From: Harmonia axyridis
Taxonomy: Eukaryota > Arthropoda > Insecta > Coleoptera > Coccinellidae
Direction: 5' to 3'
Assembly: GCF_914767665.1 (NCBI RefSeq)
Contig: NC_059502.1
Coordinates: 27,174,812 to 27,238,811 of the forward strand
DNA: 64,000 bases
Each line of letters opens with the position of its first letter. Position 1 is the first letter of the stretch. This document shows positions 46,384 through 57,265 of this stretch, one piece after another. Below the pieces are notes generated by a model. The model did not search any database. It was not told the origin of the DNA and saw nothing but the letters and a program-made list of their open reading frames with translations. The position numbers were made by a program, and so were the translations under genes.

Positions 46384-46494
46384 GGGACCGTATTCTAGAC
46401 AAGTGATGTTTCAAAACGTTTACGTTCATTCAGTGTAATTAGCACTGAAAGAACGTATACATTTTGAAAGATCACTTGTCGAGAATACGGTCCC
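46384..46494. mobile_element. Small near-perfect foldback MITE (111 bp)
   Basis: GGGACCGTATTCTAGACAAG...GTTCATTCAGTG pairs with CACTGAAAGAAC...CTTGTCGAGAATACGGTCCC around a 7-base loop, with few mismatches. No coding. Confidence 0.85.
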
Positions 46495-46612
46495 TGGCCT
46501 GTGATCGCTACACCATAAATTACGTTTAAATACTTAGCCGCGCCAAGGCTCTCGCGCTGTTTGTAGTTGTGCAGTGTAGTTTTAACTCGAGTTTTGTTTT
46601 TATGTCACCATA

Positions 46613-46715
46613 ATGGAAGAAGGCTTCGTGAAAGGACAAAGTGACAATTTGCCTAAAATAGATATATTTACAGTGATGGAGTTTTTTTCTTCAAATTCAT
46701 TTTATGTACAATGTA
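46613..46715 (+). pseudogene. N-terminal fragment of a repeat-associated protein
   Basis: ATG opens MEEGFVKGQSDNLPKIDIF then TVMEFFSSNSFYVQ. The pattern 'EGFVKxQxxNLPxVDxxMVxxFFxxNxxF' is one I associate with the N-terminus of multi-copy insect YqaJ/SWIM-type proteins. That association is from memory and uncertain. The frame runs straight into the palindromic element at 46716 and stops inside it, so the gene is disrupted. No further exon was found downstream. Confidence 0.4.
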
Positions 46716-46963
46716 CAGTAAATGTTCAAACTGTTTTCCTCGGACTCTAATGCATAAATGACACCGTTTTATAATATTACGATTCAATTTTCTTAAACTA
46801 AGTGTATGCAAAACCAATAAGAAGCGAGGAAGAATTGCGTGAACGCGTATTCGACGCAGCCCGGACCATATCGGAAATTAGTTTAAGAAAATTGAATCGA
46901 AATTTTATAAAACGGTGTCATTTATGCATTAGAGTCCGAGGGAAACAGTTTGAACATTTACTG
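46716..46963. mobile_element. Foldback MITE with coding-like loop (248 bp, TA flanks)
   Basis: CAGTAAATGTTCAAACTGTT...TTCTTAAACTAA pairs with TTAGTTTAAGAAAATTGAATC...GAACATTTACTG, flanked by TA. The loop, about 46806-46878, reads PIRSEEELRERVFDAARTI on the plus strand, the kind of segment found near the C-terminus of mariner-like transposases. Confidence 0.75.
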
Positions 46964-46984
46964 TAAGTTAGATTTAAGAATTAA

Positions 46985-47400
46985 ATAAATAATCGAAAGT
47001 TAAGTCTGTTTTTAATTAATTTACCTTTTTTTTCAATAATATTCATTTTTCGCTTCCCCTAATCCATCTTTTTCCCTATTGTGACTTTAACAAATAATAA
47101 CAAAGCCCGGTATCAAATGTAATGTCATAGCAAGCGGCAAAATTACCTGATAGCGGGGTTCCTAGTTTCAACTTAGTTAAGTAGGGCATCGTTAAAATGA
47201 TGAAAATACCTAGTTTTATGGGCATAAGATTCGTGTATTGTACCATTTCTAAATCTGTCTAAAATGCCCAATTTTTTGATGTTACTTGCTCGTTTTGTTT
47301 CAAGGATTTTTTTTCACAGCAGGTGTCCAAAGTCGAAGTTCTCGTTAGCAATTGAAATCAAGATTTATCCATTAATTTACGGAAATCCACATAACTTTTT
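46985..47400. other. Stretch without recognised features
   Basis: No gene, repeat end or RNA gene was recognised. Confidence 0.45.
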
Positions 47401-47409
47401 GACAGAATC

Positions 47410-47655
47410 ATACTCATGTCATCTTAAATAACTATTTAAGATTCCATTACAACAAAAAAAATAAGCTTCGAGAGCTTTCCAGCAGAATTCTGACCCTGAC
47501 AATGTTAAAAAAGGTGAAAATTCACTAAAAAACGTAATTTGGTAATAACTCGAAAACCATGCAACTTTTACTGGGGTCATTTTAGGATGGTTAGGTCCCT
47601 CTTTAGCTAACCTACCTCCGGTGTCACTGTGACGTGCCACTTATGGGACACCCTG
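47410..47655 (-). mobile_element. One half of a CAGGGTGTCCC-type MITE
   Basis: On the minus strand CATACAGGGTGTCCCATAAGTGGCACGTCAC starts a MITE-like sequence that runs to about 47410. The opposite terminus was not found. Confidence 0.55.
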
Positions 47656-48134
47656 TATGTACAATAATAATAATTTCTTTTATGATGCGTATCACCATCT
47701 TATATTGTCACTAGCCGCCACTGATTATTTTCGTTATTCACTCAAATAGAGTATCTAATACATCTAAAGATTTAAAATAGCATCCTGAGCACAAAGATAA
47801 TGAGAGAATTCTTGGCAGTCATTCCTAACATATCATTCCAAGAAAAAATGAAAATTCAGCATCACCACTCATGGTCTGATGAACATGTATTTGTTTTCTG
47901 GAATAAGACGAATCATCATTGGAGGTAAGAGTTACTATTTTCCTACAAGGCATTCCCAAACAAAGCTCAGACATTAGAAATGTTACATTCAGAAAGAATA
48001 ACTTCGGAATCTTCATTTTTTAGCAATGTGCTAGAGTTACATCAAAAATGATACGATAACATTTACAGAAAATTTTATGAACATTCAATGAAAAGAAAAT
48101 AAATAATGTGTTTGACTGCCCATTGGATTAATAC

Positions 48135-48312
48135 ACTGTTGTCACGTCCTGACATCGACGAAATAAGATGGTGGATTTTTGCTTGTGACAACTGGTTCTA
48201 CGTAACTTGAACTGTGACAAGGTTTGTGGAGGTTGATACAAAATTGTATCCTCCCTAGCATATCTCATACATGTTCGATGGAATTTAAATATGGTGAACG
48301 GGGTGGCCGAGA
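48135..48312 (-). pseudogene. Tc1-like transposase C-terminal scrap
   Basis: The minus strand reads PPRSPYLNSIEHV then a stop, DMLGRIQFCINLHKPCHSS, a degenerate version of the Tc1 C-terminal motif 'WPARSPDLNPIEHVWDxLGR'. The Asp of SPDLNP is Tyr. It belongs to a different Tc1 subfamily from the other relics in the window, judging by the DMLGR continuation. Confidence 0.6.
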
Positions 48313-48410
48313 AAAAACGTTAACCTTAGCTTCTTGGAGAAAATCAGCTTTCTTACTACCTTGAAAACAGAAGTGATGACTCGAACAATCCTTTCAACAG
48401 CAAATATGCC

Positions 48411-49140
48411 GTGCGAGTTGAAGCCGAGAGATGTTGAACTGCGTTTGTTTTGCTTGTGAACAGCTGCTTGCAAGGCATAGACGGAAGTGATTTCTGCATC
48501 ACTTTGTTACTGGAGACGAAAAATGGGTTCATTACGATAATCCCAAGAGCAGAAAATCATAGGGATATCTCGGCCAAGCTTCCATGTCGACGGCCAAGCC
48601 GAATATTCACGGTTCCAAGATTATGCTCAGTATTTTGTGGGACCAGCTCGGCGTAGTGTATTATGAGTTGTTAAAACCGACTCAAACAATCACAACAACG
48701 CAATTAATGCGTTTGTTCCGAGCGTTTGAAGATAAACGGCCGCAATACAACGACAGACCTGATTAGTGATTTTACAGCATGACAATGCTCCACCCGAAAT
48801 TGGCCAAGACTTGGAAATGTTGAAATGGGAAATCCTACCCCGCCCGCCATATTCTCCAGATGTTGCTTCCTTGGACTATCAATTGTTTCGATCAATGGCA
48901 CACGGCCTGACTGACCAGCACTTCCGGTCTTATTGAGCAGTAAAAAATTGGATCGATTCGGGGATCGCTTTAAAATATGACGCATTATTCGTACACTGCC
49001 CGAAAGATGGGAGAAAGGAGTGGCCAGCGATGGAATCATAAATGTATCACCAGTTACAATAAAGCCTCGAATTTCGGAAAAAAACGGCGGATGCAAAGTT
49101 GTACGCCTATGTAGCTGAAAATAACTGTACCCACTATTCT
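48411..49140 (+). pseudogene. Mariner (irritans-type) transposase relic
   Basis: Covers the middle and end of the protein in shifting frames: VPCELKPRDVE, then HHFVTGDEKWVHYDN (first Asp region), MSTAKPNIHGSKIMLSILWD with QLGVVYYELLKPTQT, LMRLFRAFEDKRPQY, a stop, VILQHDNAPPEIGQ (second Asp) and PRPPYSPDVASLDYQLFRSM (third Asp, in the place expected for DD34D enzymes), then AHGLTDQHFRSY. The N-terminal HTH is missing. Several stops and frameshifts inactivate it. It is similar to, but longer than, the deleted copy at 6.1-6.5 kb. Confidence 0.8.
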
Positions 49141-49429
49141 GGTTTCATGAACCGCTTTCTTTACGAACAATTTTGTTTATTCAAACTAGAACATTGATAT
49201 CGTTGTTAGAGCACACTATAAATACGGTCTTTCTATTGATGAAAAACCGAAGTTCGCAAAGTTATTCCCTCTAGATGTAACGATGTCGAATGTCGAATGA
49301 GTATAATATATAATGAAATGTGGATTATTTAATACTCAGTGAACTGTATTCGCGCGGTTCGGGGGCTTATTTAATTTGATTTGAGATCATTAAGAATCAT
49401 GAAAAAATACAATAATTATATAACCTGGA

Positions 49430-50220
49430 TTCTTTGAGGGCTGATGCTTGAGAATTCGCTTGCTATGCTCCGAAATCCAACTGGCCAGAGGTCCTGAGGT
49501 TTGTAGGGAAATTCTTTCATAGAGATCTTATAATTGTGTAATGACTCTGTCTGTCCGAGAGGTGGCGTTATAGGCGTCGCGTCATACTTTGAAGCAACCC
49601 TGGCGGATTTGAGAAAACCGCCCCGTTGCAGCAGAGTCACCTCTCCACGATAGTGTGAGAGAGTGTCTTAGTCAGGGATCGCTGGATTGCCTAACTGAAG
49701 AGTCCACCAGCGATCTCGAAACGAAGCACCGTAACCCCTAGAGAGAGGGCGCACCAGCCTCACCAAAGTTGTGACTGCGACGTTGGGCGGAAAGCTGCAA
49801 CGTTGGAGAGCTGAAACTACTCACTGCCGTGCTCAACGTCACGGCTACTGGCGGGTTTATTGGACACCAGCGCCGATGGCACGCTGAGCCTAGCATTTCC
49901 GCCACCCCCAGTTTGCTTGCGCCAAATACCCCCCCCCACCCCTCAAGTATTACTTGCGCACTTCCTCCTTTGGTAGGTCGTCAGTGCTTGTGGAGGAGTG
50001 TGTAGTGTAGTAACTCTGTCTGCTCGAGAGGTGGTGTTACAATGGGTTCAATGGAGCCGCCACGTTGCAGCAGAGGCATCTCTCCACAATGGAGTGATCT
50101 CTCAGGCAGAGATCGTTGGATTGCCGAACTGAAGTCCATAACGATCTCGGGATGAAACACCATAATCCCTAAAGGGAGGGCGCACCTACTCAAAATAGAC
50201 TCACCAAAATTGAATGGATT
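49430..50220 (-). repeat. GC-rich sequence holding two diverged copies of a 200-250-bp unit
   Basis: A unit with CTGTCTGTCCGAGAGGTGGCG, GTTGCAGCAGAGTCACCTCTCCAC, GGATCGCTGGATTGCC and TAGAGAGAGGGCGCACC (about 49540-49775) recurs at 50010-50210. A C-rich tract (about 49927-49946) lies between. The GC level is much higher than in the surroundings. Minus-strand translations of both units share LLQRGG and TPPL.QTE. It might be the 5' part of a retrotransposon in minus orientation, but no diagnostic motif was found. Confidence 0.5.
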
Positions 50221-50459
50221 CAATTATGTCTCTTTCAATCCAGATAATGAGAAAATGAAAATGAAGTCGCACAACATTCCACGGTGGCAAAAATTCAAAT
50301 TAACATAACCCAGTAAATTACTTGGAAACTGAGTACTATTTAAATAAAGGCTGGAAAACTTTAAAAATATTACAACGTTATTTATACCGAGAAAAAATCC
50401 GGCTTTCTGTCTTTGAATAAGTTCTTCTTACTTGATAAGAACGATTTACTAGAGTGACT

Positions 50460-50890
50460 TAATAAAACACAGTGGCGACAAGCGCGGTCTCGTTTTTGAT
50501 TGGCTGAGCCTAAATATGGTGGCCTTCTGTTAACATTCCCCATTTACGTGATTTTTGGGATTTATTCAAATTGTTAGGCCCATTTTATTCAGTCACTGAA
50601 GTATTCTTCAGTTAAATAAATTCGTTCTATATACAATCAAATACTATCAGGCCCAATATTTTTTATTTTGACGTGTGTCAGTTCAGTTCAGTCAATTATA
50701 TTCTTAAGTTTTATGGTTTATGATCCCCATTCGTCATTTCAGGCTTAATTGAACACTATGTTTAATAAACTCACTATATGATTTATTACATAAACCACAG
50801 TGGCGACAAGCGTGTTCTCGTTTTCGATTGGCTCAGTCTAAATATGGCGAATGGGGACATAGAACCATAAAACTTAAGAATACAATTGAC
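50460..50890. repeat. Duplicated CACAGTGGCGACAAGCG segment with hairpin
   Basis: CACAGTGGCGACAAGCG..GTCTCGTTTTTGATTGGCT near 50468 recurs near 50800. TTCTTAAGTTTTATGGTT...CCCCATTCG (50692-50740) pairs with CGAATGGGG...AACCATAAAACTTAAGAA (50848-50884). Probably MITE-derived; the boundaries are unclear. Confidence 0.5.
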
Positions 50891-51221
50891 ATCTGTCGAA
50901 AAATTCATGAAAATCTAATGGAGGAGAATATGAACTCCTTAAATGGCGTTAACATGGATCGTTAAAGAATTATCCTTAGACAAAAAATATGATTATTAAC
51001 CATTAAAATCCATAATTTGGAAATTTAGTGCTCATAATTTCGCTGTAGGGTCATCTTGGTCGATTTTTTGAGATATAATTTCACTCAGGAGCAGACGTTT
51101 TCAGAGGAATTTAAACCCTTTTCAATGTAGGGTTCTTGGTAATGATAAATTTTCACATGGACTTCACGGACACGGACACGGACAGTGTATTATGGCCAGA
51201 CAAATTCAGCAAAAAACACTT

Positions 51222-51350
51222 TTGTGTCCGTAAAGTATAGAACAAATTCATTTTCAGCTAAACAGACCATTTCAAGAAATAATCCTGAAACACGTGATGA
51301 ATTACTTTCGAGTAATAATGTCACCGTCATTTTCTTTAAATGAAAAAGTT
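51222..51350. repeat. Partial arm of the 12-kb foldback MITE
   Basis: TGTGTCCGTAAAGTATAGAAC...AATCCTGAAACACGTGATGAATTACTTTCGAGTAATAATGTCACCGTCATTT, a truncated and internally shortened arm adjacent to the shared flank at 51357-51631. Confidence 0.7.
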
Positions 51351-51356
51351 TTGGTC

Positions 51357-51631
51357 TTTTTAAGCGCTCGTTTCCTGATCTCATGAGTTCTATAATTTTT
51401 GAATATTGAACCAAGAATGGTCTACAACGATAAGCTTCGACACATTAATGACGAATATGCCCCAATTTCATTTTGTTTTTGGAAATCCATGAATGATATA
51501 ATTGTCGAACGAAAAGATCTAGAGACTTGAAATTCTTAATCTTATCACGTCGTCAGAAATAAAAAATAGGAAACAGAAATATTCAATATTTTCGATACTC
51601 TAGATTCGATCGGTTTGAGTTTTTGCGTATA
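51357..51631. repeat. Repeat adjoining the foldback MITE, inverted copy
   Basis: Reverse complement of 12847-13130, from AAGCGCTCGTTTCCTGATC to GAGTTTTTGCGTATA, in the same relation to the MITE as there. Confidence 0.75.
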
Positions 51632-52524
51632 CACTGTGTCCGTAAAGTATGGAACAAATTCATTTTTAGCTAAACAGACCATTTCAAGAGATAATCCTGA
51701 AACACGTCGATTTTTATTTTAATTTACCGTATTTTGAAATAATAATCTAATATACAGGGTGAATTACTTTCAAGTAATGACGTCACCGTCATTTTTTTTT
51801 AATGGAACACCCCCATTTCGTCTCAATTTTCCGATTACTCTAGCTGAGCTGATTCCAAAAATTTATCACATGTTTATTTCAATGGGTACAGGGTGGACAA
51901 AAATACAATAGTTTTGTGTGTGCTCATAAAGTAACGCGTAACATTCTTGATTAGTTAATTTAACAATATTATCAAAAATACTTATTGTCTAGCGGCAATA
52001 AACAAATAATGACATTTCACAAAAAACTGGACGACTATGTTTTTTTTTAAATCGATAAAAAATTATTTCTTTCATATTCTGTCTGCTAGACCACAAAAGT
52101 ACCAAACATGTTTGGAAACAGCTCATTTTTATTAATCTAAAAATGTAGCAAACTACAGGGTGTTATATTCAAAACCATTGCCGCTAGACAATAAGTATTT
52201 TGATAATATTGTCAATTTAACTAATAAAGAATGTTACGCGTTACACACAAAACTATTGTATTTTTGTCCACCCTGTGATAATTGGAATCAGCATGTGATA
52301 CATTTTTGGAATCAGCTCAGCTAGAGTAATCGGAAAATTGACACAAAATGGGGGTGTTCCATTTTGAAAAAAACGTCGGTTACTCGAGAGTAATTCACCC
52401 TGTATATTAGATTATTATTTTAAAATACGGTAAATTAAAATGAAAAATCGACGTGTTTCAGTATTATTTCTTAAAATGGTCCGTTTAGGTAAAAATTAAT
52501 TTGTTCCATACTTTACGGACACAG
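51632..52524. mobile_element. Foldback MITE, copy 2 (893 bp)
   Basis: CACTGTGTCCGTAAAGTATG at the left and its reverse complement at the right, TA flanks, with the same internal palindromic segments as the copy at 11943-12846. Confidence 0.85.
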
Positions 52525-52529
52525 TATAT

Positions 52530-53070
52530 ATTCGAATTCAAGCTGATCGAATCTTTAAGTTGAGTAAACTGTTGTCATTGACCATTTCACCATTTCACAT
52601 TCAATGAAAGAAAAAAAACCTTCGTGCGTGCTTCTAATTGGATCTAATTTCGATCGTTACGTGCCTAGTGCAATTTCATAAAATTGGTCGTATCCTCTTT
52701 ATTAGGCAAAGAAAAATCCATAATACGGCTCTAAAAGTCAGCCATGTTGTCGCCGTCGACTATTTCCTGTCCTGAAGGGCTTTACTTAGATGTAGTTCAC
52801 ATTTCAGTTTTGGAAGAATTAACTTTCTAGTTTCATTTCTGTTGGTAAACTAGAAAATTTGAAAGTATTTTGAGAGAAAAATTCAAATTTTCGAAATGAA
52901 TTTCGACAAATACTCCTAAAATTTGGAAAATGAGATGGAAGTGACTACACAATAAAAAATGCATGAATGCACTTGAAATGATGCTGCCATCATCAAACAT
53001 TTTTCTTCTGAAATATTATATTATTATTATTCCCATCAAGTTGATTTGACAGGTAATGAGTAAATCTAAT
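52530..53070. other. Stretch without recognised features
   Basis: No gene or repeat end was identified. Confidence 0.45.
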
Positions 53071-53522
53071 CGTACGTACTTTCCGGACTAGGCCGGGAAA
53101 TGCTACTTTCTCAAAAAAAAGCGTCCGGGAAGTAAGCACTTCCCGGACGGTTGCCGAAAATAGTAATTTACGTAACAAGTCCGGAAAATAGGGTTTTTTT
53201 GGACGAATAGACAAAATTCCAGGACGAGCGTAAGCGAGTCCTGGAAGTCTGTGAGTCCAAAAAAAACATTTTCGGGCGTGTTGCGTACAATATTTTTTCG
53301 GCAACCATGTGAAATAACACTATCGCTGCTGCTTTCCATATTTTATTGCGATTGCGATAAATAAAACTTGCAAATTTTTGACAACTAATTTCATATGAAC
53401 TGTCAGCCGTTATCTCGGTTGCTATGGATTCTACGATTCTTTTCCGGACTAGTCCGGGAAGTACATACTTTCCGGACTAGGCCGGACTACTTTCTCAGAG
53501 AAAAAGCGTCCGGGAAGTGAGC
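53071..53522. repeat. Double-hairpin element, copy 2: right-end piece fused to a near-full copy
   Basis: 53071-53158 is the right third of one copy, ending GGTTGCCGAAAA. It joins without spacer to TAGTAATTTACGTAACAAG, the left end of a second copy that runs to about 53522 and stops inside the last hairpin (GTCCGGGAAGTGAGCA). Confidence 0.85.
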
Positions 53523-53548
53523 AAATATATTATATTCATTCTTCCATG

Positions 53549-54000
53549 TATCCAGATTTCTGGAAAAAGTAATACCGTCCCTCTAGAGCGGGCTCTGCGG
53601 TTTCATATTCTTCTGGTCAGTTTAGATTTTATAAAAAGCTTGAAAATTTGTTTTTTCTTTCAAGATTATCGAGTTAAACGATCGGATGATGCGAATGAAT
53701 CATTATTTCAAATTCGAATGCACTCTCGCTCAACACTAGTTACTTTGATTCGAAAAAACCATCCGTGAAATTAGATGAAATTAAAAAAAATTATTCAATA
53801 CATTTTTCTAGGAATCCAGATTTCTCGGGAAGAGTAGACAACTGCCGGCAGTTTCGAATATAAAAAAAAAAACATTTTGTTTTTTCTTTCTTTACGATGA
53901 TCGAGTAAAACAATCGGATAATGCGGATGAAACAACATTTTGAATTCGAATACGCCCACGCCCTACACTAGTTTATTTGATAAAAAAAAATGAAGAATAT
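53549..54000. repeat. Diverged tandem duplication, unit about 265 bp
   Basis: TATCCAGATTTCTGG...TTGTTTTTTCTTTC..GAT.ATCGAGTTAAACGATCGGAT is followed by a second version starting AATCCAGATTTCTCGG near 53813 with ATCGAGTAAAACAATCGGAT and AATTCGAATACGCCC. No coding is supported. Confidence 0.55.
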
Positions 54001-54394
54001 TATAATATAACAGAATGTGGTGTTAAATGAAAAAAACTTGTTATATTTCTTAAGAAGGATAGGTTGGAAGTGAAGAAATGGAATAATCGTTTCTCGTATA
54101 TTTTTTATTTCATTATGAGGAATCAAAATTCTGATTAGAGAATTGAAAAGAAAAATAATTCAAAAGCTGCCCTTAGTGGCAATAAAATTCGACAAAGTTA
54201 AGCAAAGCGAATGCCGACAAGCCTGATGAGTCCAGAGTCCATGTTTTTTTAGTATCAATACAATCTATATATTTCAGAGTATAATCTAAAGGGTGTTGTT
54301 TTTAGAGCTATAGAACTTTAAATTGCAATAAAACAACGATGGTTTATTCGATTGACATGAATTTTATTTATCCGCAAGATAATGTTGTGTCATT

Positions 54395-54594
54395 ACATTT
54401 TAAATATGATTTTTGGCATATGACCGCCACGGCTGGCTCGGATGTAGTCCAATCCAGACGTCTAATTTTCAATGACTTTTTCCAACATTTGTGGCCGTAT
54501 ATCGGCAATAATACGGCGAATGTTGTCTTTCAAATGGTCAAGGGTTTGTGGCTTATCCGCATAGACCAATGACTTTACATAGCCCCACAGAAAG
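54395..54594 (-). pseudogene. Mariner-like transposase, C-terminal part
   Basis: On the minus strand LWGYVKSLVYADKPQTLDHL then KDNIRRIIADIRPQMLEKVI, NWTSGLDYIRASRGGHMPKI, ending at a stop. This is the standard C-terminus of insect transposases of this type ('FLWGYVK..VYADxPQTxxxLxxNIRRxIAxIxPxMxxxVxxNWxxRxxxCxxxxGGHLxxIxF'). It is separated from the rest of the protein by the LINE insertion exactly at the LTPLD|xFLWGYVK motif. A stop lies between EKVIEN and TSG. Confidence 0.78.
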
Positions 54595-56735
54595 TATTTG
54601 TATTTGTATTTGTAATGTCTACAACGAGCATACAATATTTTAACCCATCAAAACATACATGGGGTGTCATTAAAGTATAAAATAGCAAAAGCTGAATAAT
54701 ACATCTATATACACTAGACGGTATGAAAGATTTAAATAAAACATTCGCAGACAAAGGGATATTATGTACAGTAATAGTATAAGACCATGGACATTTTTAC
54801 ATTTATGACAAACGGTTTAACATATAGGGTTTGTGAAATATTCGTCCAGTTCGTAGCAGGCTTTCTGCATCAGCTTCTTCTTGAGTACGTTCCTGAGTTT
54901 CTTTGTTTTTAATTTTTTGTAGTCTTCAGGTAACCTATTGTATATCTTTATCGCCAAGTAGTTGACACTGAGCTGCGTTGTTTTAAGCTTGTGGTGAGGA
55001 ATGATGAGACTGTTTGCATTTCTGGTGTTGTATGCATGATTGAAATTATTTTAGAGGAGACTATCTTTATGGTCGTGGACGTAGTTGACACAGGAAAGTA
55101 TAAAAAGAGATGTCAAGGTTAGTATACTCTCCTGTCTAAATAAAGGTCTGCAGCTGTCCGTATTTCTAGCATTGCATATAATACGCAAAGCACGCTTCTG
55201 CTTGATGAAGATCCTTCCTTTTCCAGTCATGTCTCCCCAGGCTAATACACCATACGATATAGCTGACTGTAAAAGACCAAAGTACGCCACTTTTGCCGCC
55301 TCCTTTCCAGCCATCTGCATCATCCTTCTTATGGCGAAGATACATTTTGAAAGATTCGCACTCAGTTCCTCTATGTGATATGAAAATTTCAGATCTGATT
55401 GTAGTTGGAAGCCGAGGAACTTCAGGTGCGTGGTTTCAGAGGATTTGGTCGAAAAACACAATGTCTGTGTTTTTTCAGGGTTCATTTTCATTTTGTTCGT
55501 GCTGAACCAGTGTTGAGCTTCCTCCAGCGTTGTTATATTTTTCTCTTCCAGGTTTTGTTGGTTATCAGCAACATCCAGGAAGCTGGCATCATCCACAAAC
55601 ATAACTGTGTCTTCTTGTTTCACATTTGCAGGCAGGTCATTTACATACACTAAGAAGAGTATCGGTCCCATAATCGAACCTTGGGGAACACCACATGTAA
55701 CTAGCTCCCAGTTAGAATGTTCTTCTCCAACCTGAACCTGCTGGTACCTATTATGCAGATAGCTCCCGACCAAATCTAAAGTCACCCCTCTTATTCCGTA
55801 AAATTTCAACTTCTCTAGGAGCAACTGGTGGTCAATACTGTCGAATGCTTTGCTGAGGTCACATGATGACAGTTTACATTTTTTTCCCTCGTCCATGGCC
55901 TTTGCTATTTTCTGAAGAATTTCAGCGAGAGCTGTGGTAGTTGATTTTCCTGCTAGGAAGCCATGTTGTTGTTTGCTCCATATATTATGCTTTTTGAAGA
56001 AGCTTACCATTCTGTCTTTAACTGCATGTTCCAGAATTTTTGCAAGGGTGGGTTGTATAGAAATTGGTCGAAAGTTCTTCATTTCTTCTGGGTCACCACT
56101 TTTATATATCGGAATTACTCGGCTCCTCTTCAATTGGTCGGGAAAATATCCTTCCGACATACATCTTGATAATATAATGCTTAGTGGATGGGAAATATTG
56201 GGGATTATTTTTTCAAAATTTTTGTGGATATACCATATATATCTTTGGTGTTCTTATTTTTTACCCTTCTCACGATTTGTTCAATTTCATCCATTGTAAT
56301 ATCTCGCATATATATAGAATTTTCCGATCGTTTATGAGTTTTCTCGAATAGTTCCACAGGCTCTTGATTAGTGTTGACACAACTTCTGGATGTTTCTTTC
56401 CCTATATTCGCGAAGAATTTGTTCACCTCATTAGCTGTGTTTGTTGGTAGGGTTACTTTCATTTTGGACCCAGTTCCTTCCTTTATTATTGACCGAATCT
56501 CCTTTGTTTTGTTCTCGGCTTTCTCTATCCTCTGTAAATTTCCATTCCGGTTGATCTCTGTCAGTTTTTCCCTATATTTTTCTTTGTACAGATTGTATGC
56601 CTTTCTACTCACTTCATCCTTCTCCACTTCACATACGGTAGCCAACGCATCCAATGTTCTTCTAAGTTCGAGGACCTCTTTGCTTGTGTTAGCCTTATTT
56701 TTCCTTTTACTCATCCCATTCTTGACTTTTTTTTC
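54595..56735 (-). mobile_element. CR1/Jockey-type LINE, 5'-truncated
   Basis: About 2.14 kb in minus orientation. The 3' end is a short tandem tail read on the minus strand as (AAATAC)n next to the target. The 5' end begins within ORF2, downstream of where the endonuclease domain would be. It is inserted into the mariner-like transposase gene. Confidence 0.82.
54815..56714 (-). pseudogene. LINE ORF2 reverse transcriptase, frameshifted with one nonsense codon
   Basis: The first part (56714-56205) has a charged linker, KLTEINRNGNLQRIEKAENK and TMDEIEQIVRRVKNKNT. After a one-frame shift near 56205-56215 a 369-codon frame from 56160 carries the reverse transcriptase: MSEGYFPDQLKRSRVIPIYK, NFRPISIQPTLAKILEHAVK, CDLSKAFDSIDHQLLLEKLKF (first Asp), GVPQGSIMGPILFLVYVNDL, and MFVDDASFLDV, the YADD box here as FVDD. 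The thumb contains KFLGFQLQ and LLQSAISYGVLAWGD. A TAA near 55049 interrupts before the C-terminal NNFNHAYNTRNANSLIIPHH and IYNRLPEDYKKLKTKKLRNV. In the family this enzyme copies LINE RNA at a nicked target. Both breaks suggest it is inactive, but otherwise it is the best-preserved retroelement here. Confidence 0.85.
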
Positions 56736-56741
56736 AGTCTA

Positions 56742-57265
56742 GCGGTGTTAAATCACAAGATCTTGGAGGCCAATTCACAGGTCCAAAACGTGAAATTAGG
56801 CGGTCACCAAACGTGTCTTTCAATAAATCGATTGTGGCACGAGCTGTGTGGCATGCTGCGCCGTCTTGTTAGAACCACAGCTCCTGGATATAATGGTTGT
56901 TCAATTCAGGAATGAAAAAGTTAGTAATCATGGTTCTATACCGATCACCATTGACTGTAACGTTCTGGCCATCATCGTTTTTGAAGAAGTACGGACCAAT
57001 GATTCCACCAGCCCATAAAGCGCACTAAATAGTCAGTTTTTCTATGTAAAGGTGTTTCGACATACTCTTGAGGATTAGCTCCACTCCAAATGCGGCAGTT
57101 TTGTTTGTTGACGTAGCCATTCAACCAGAAGTGCGCTTCATCGCTAAACAAAATAAAATGGACGTAGTGCACGATACGTATTCGGCACAGAACCATTATT
57201 TTCGAAATAAAGTTCCACTATTTGCAAGCGTTGTTCGGGCGTGAGTCTATTCATGCTGAATTGCC
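56742..57265 (-). pseudogene. Mariner-like transposase, N-terminal and catalytic part with internal deletion
   Basis: On the minus strand MNRLTPEQRLQIVELYFENN then TYRALRPFY (HTH start) joins directly to FILFSDEAHFWLNGYVNKQN (first catalytic Asp), CRIWSGANPQEYVETPLHR, GIIGPYFFKNDDGQNVTVNG, RYRTMITNFFIPELNN and QDGAACHTARATIDLLKDTF (second Asp), then FGPVNWPPRSCDLTPLD, where the LINE interrupts. The normal linker and second DNA-binding helix between RALRPFY and the first Asp, well over 100 residues in relatives, are deleted. Frameshifts and a stop before QDGAA complete the inactivation. Confidence 0.82.

Noticed and set aside
48704..49096. 130-codon minus-strand frame
   Set aside because: Runs antisense to the mariner relic, whose motifs are on the plus strand.
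55934..56299. 121-codon plus-strand frame
   Set aside because: Antisense to the reverse transcriptase gene; no motif of its own.
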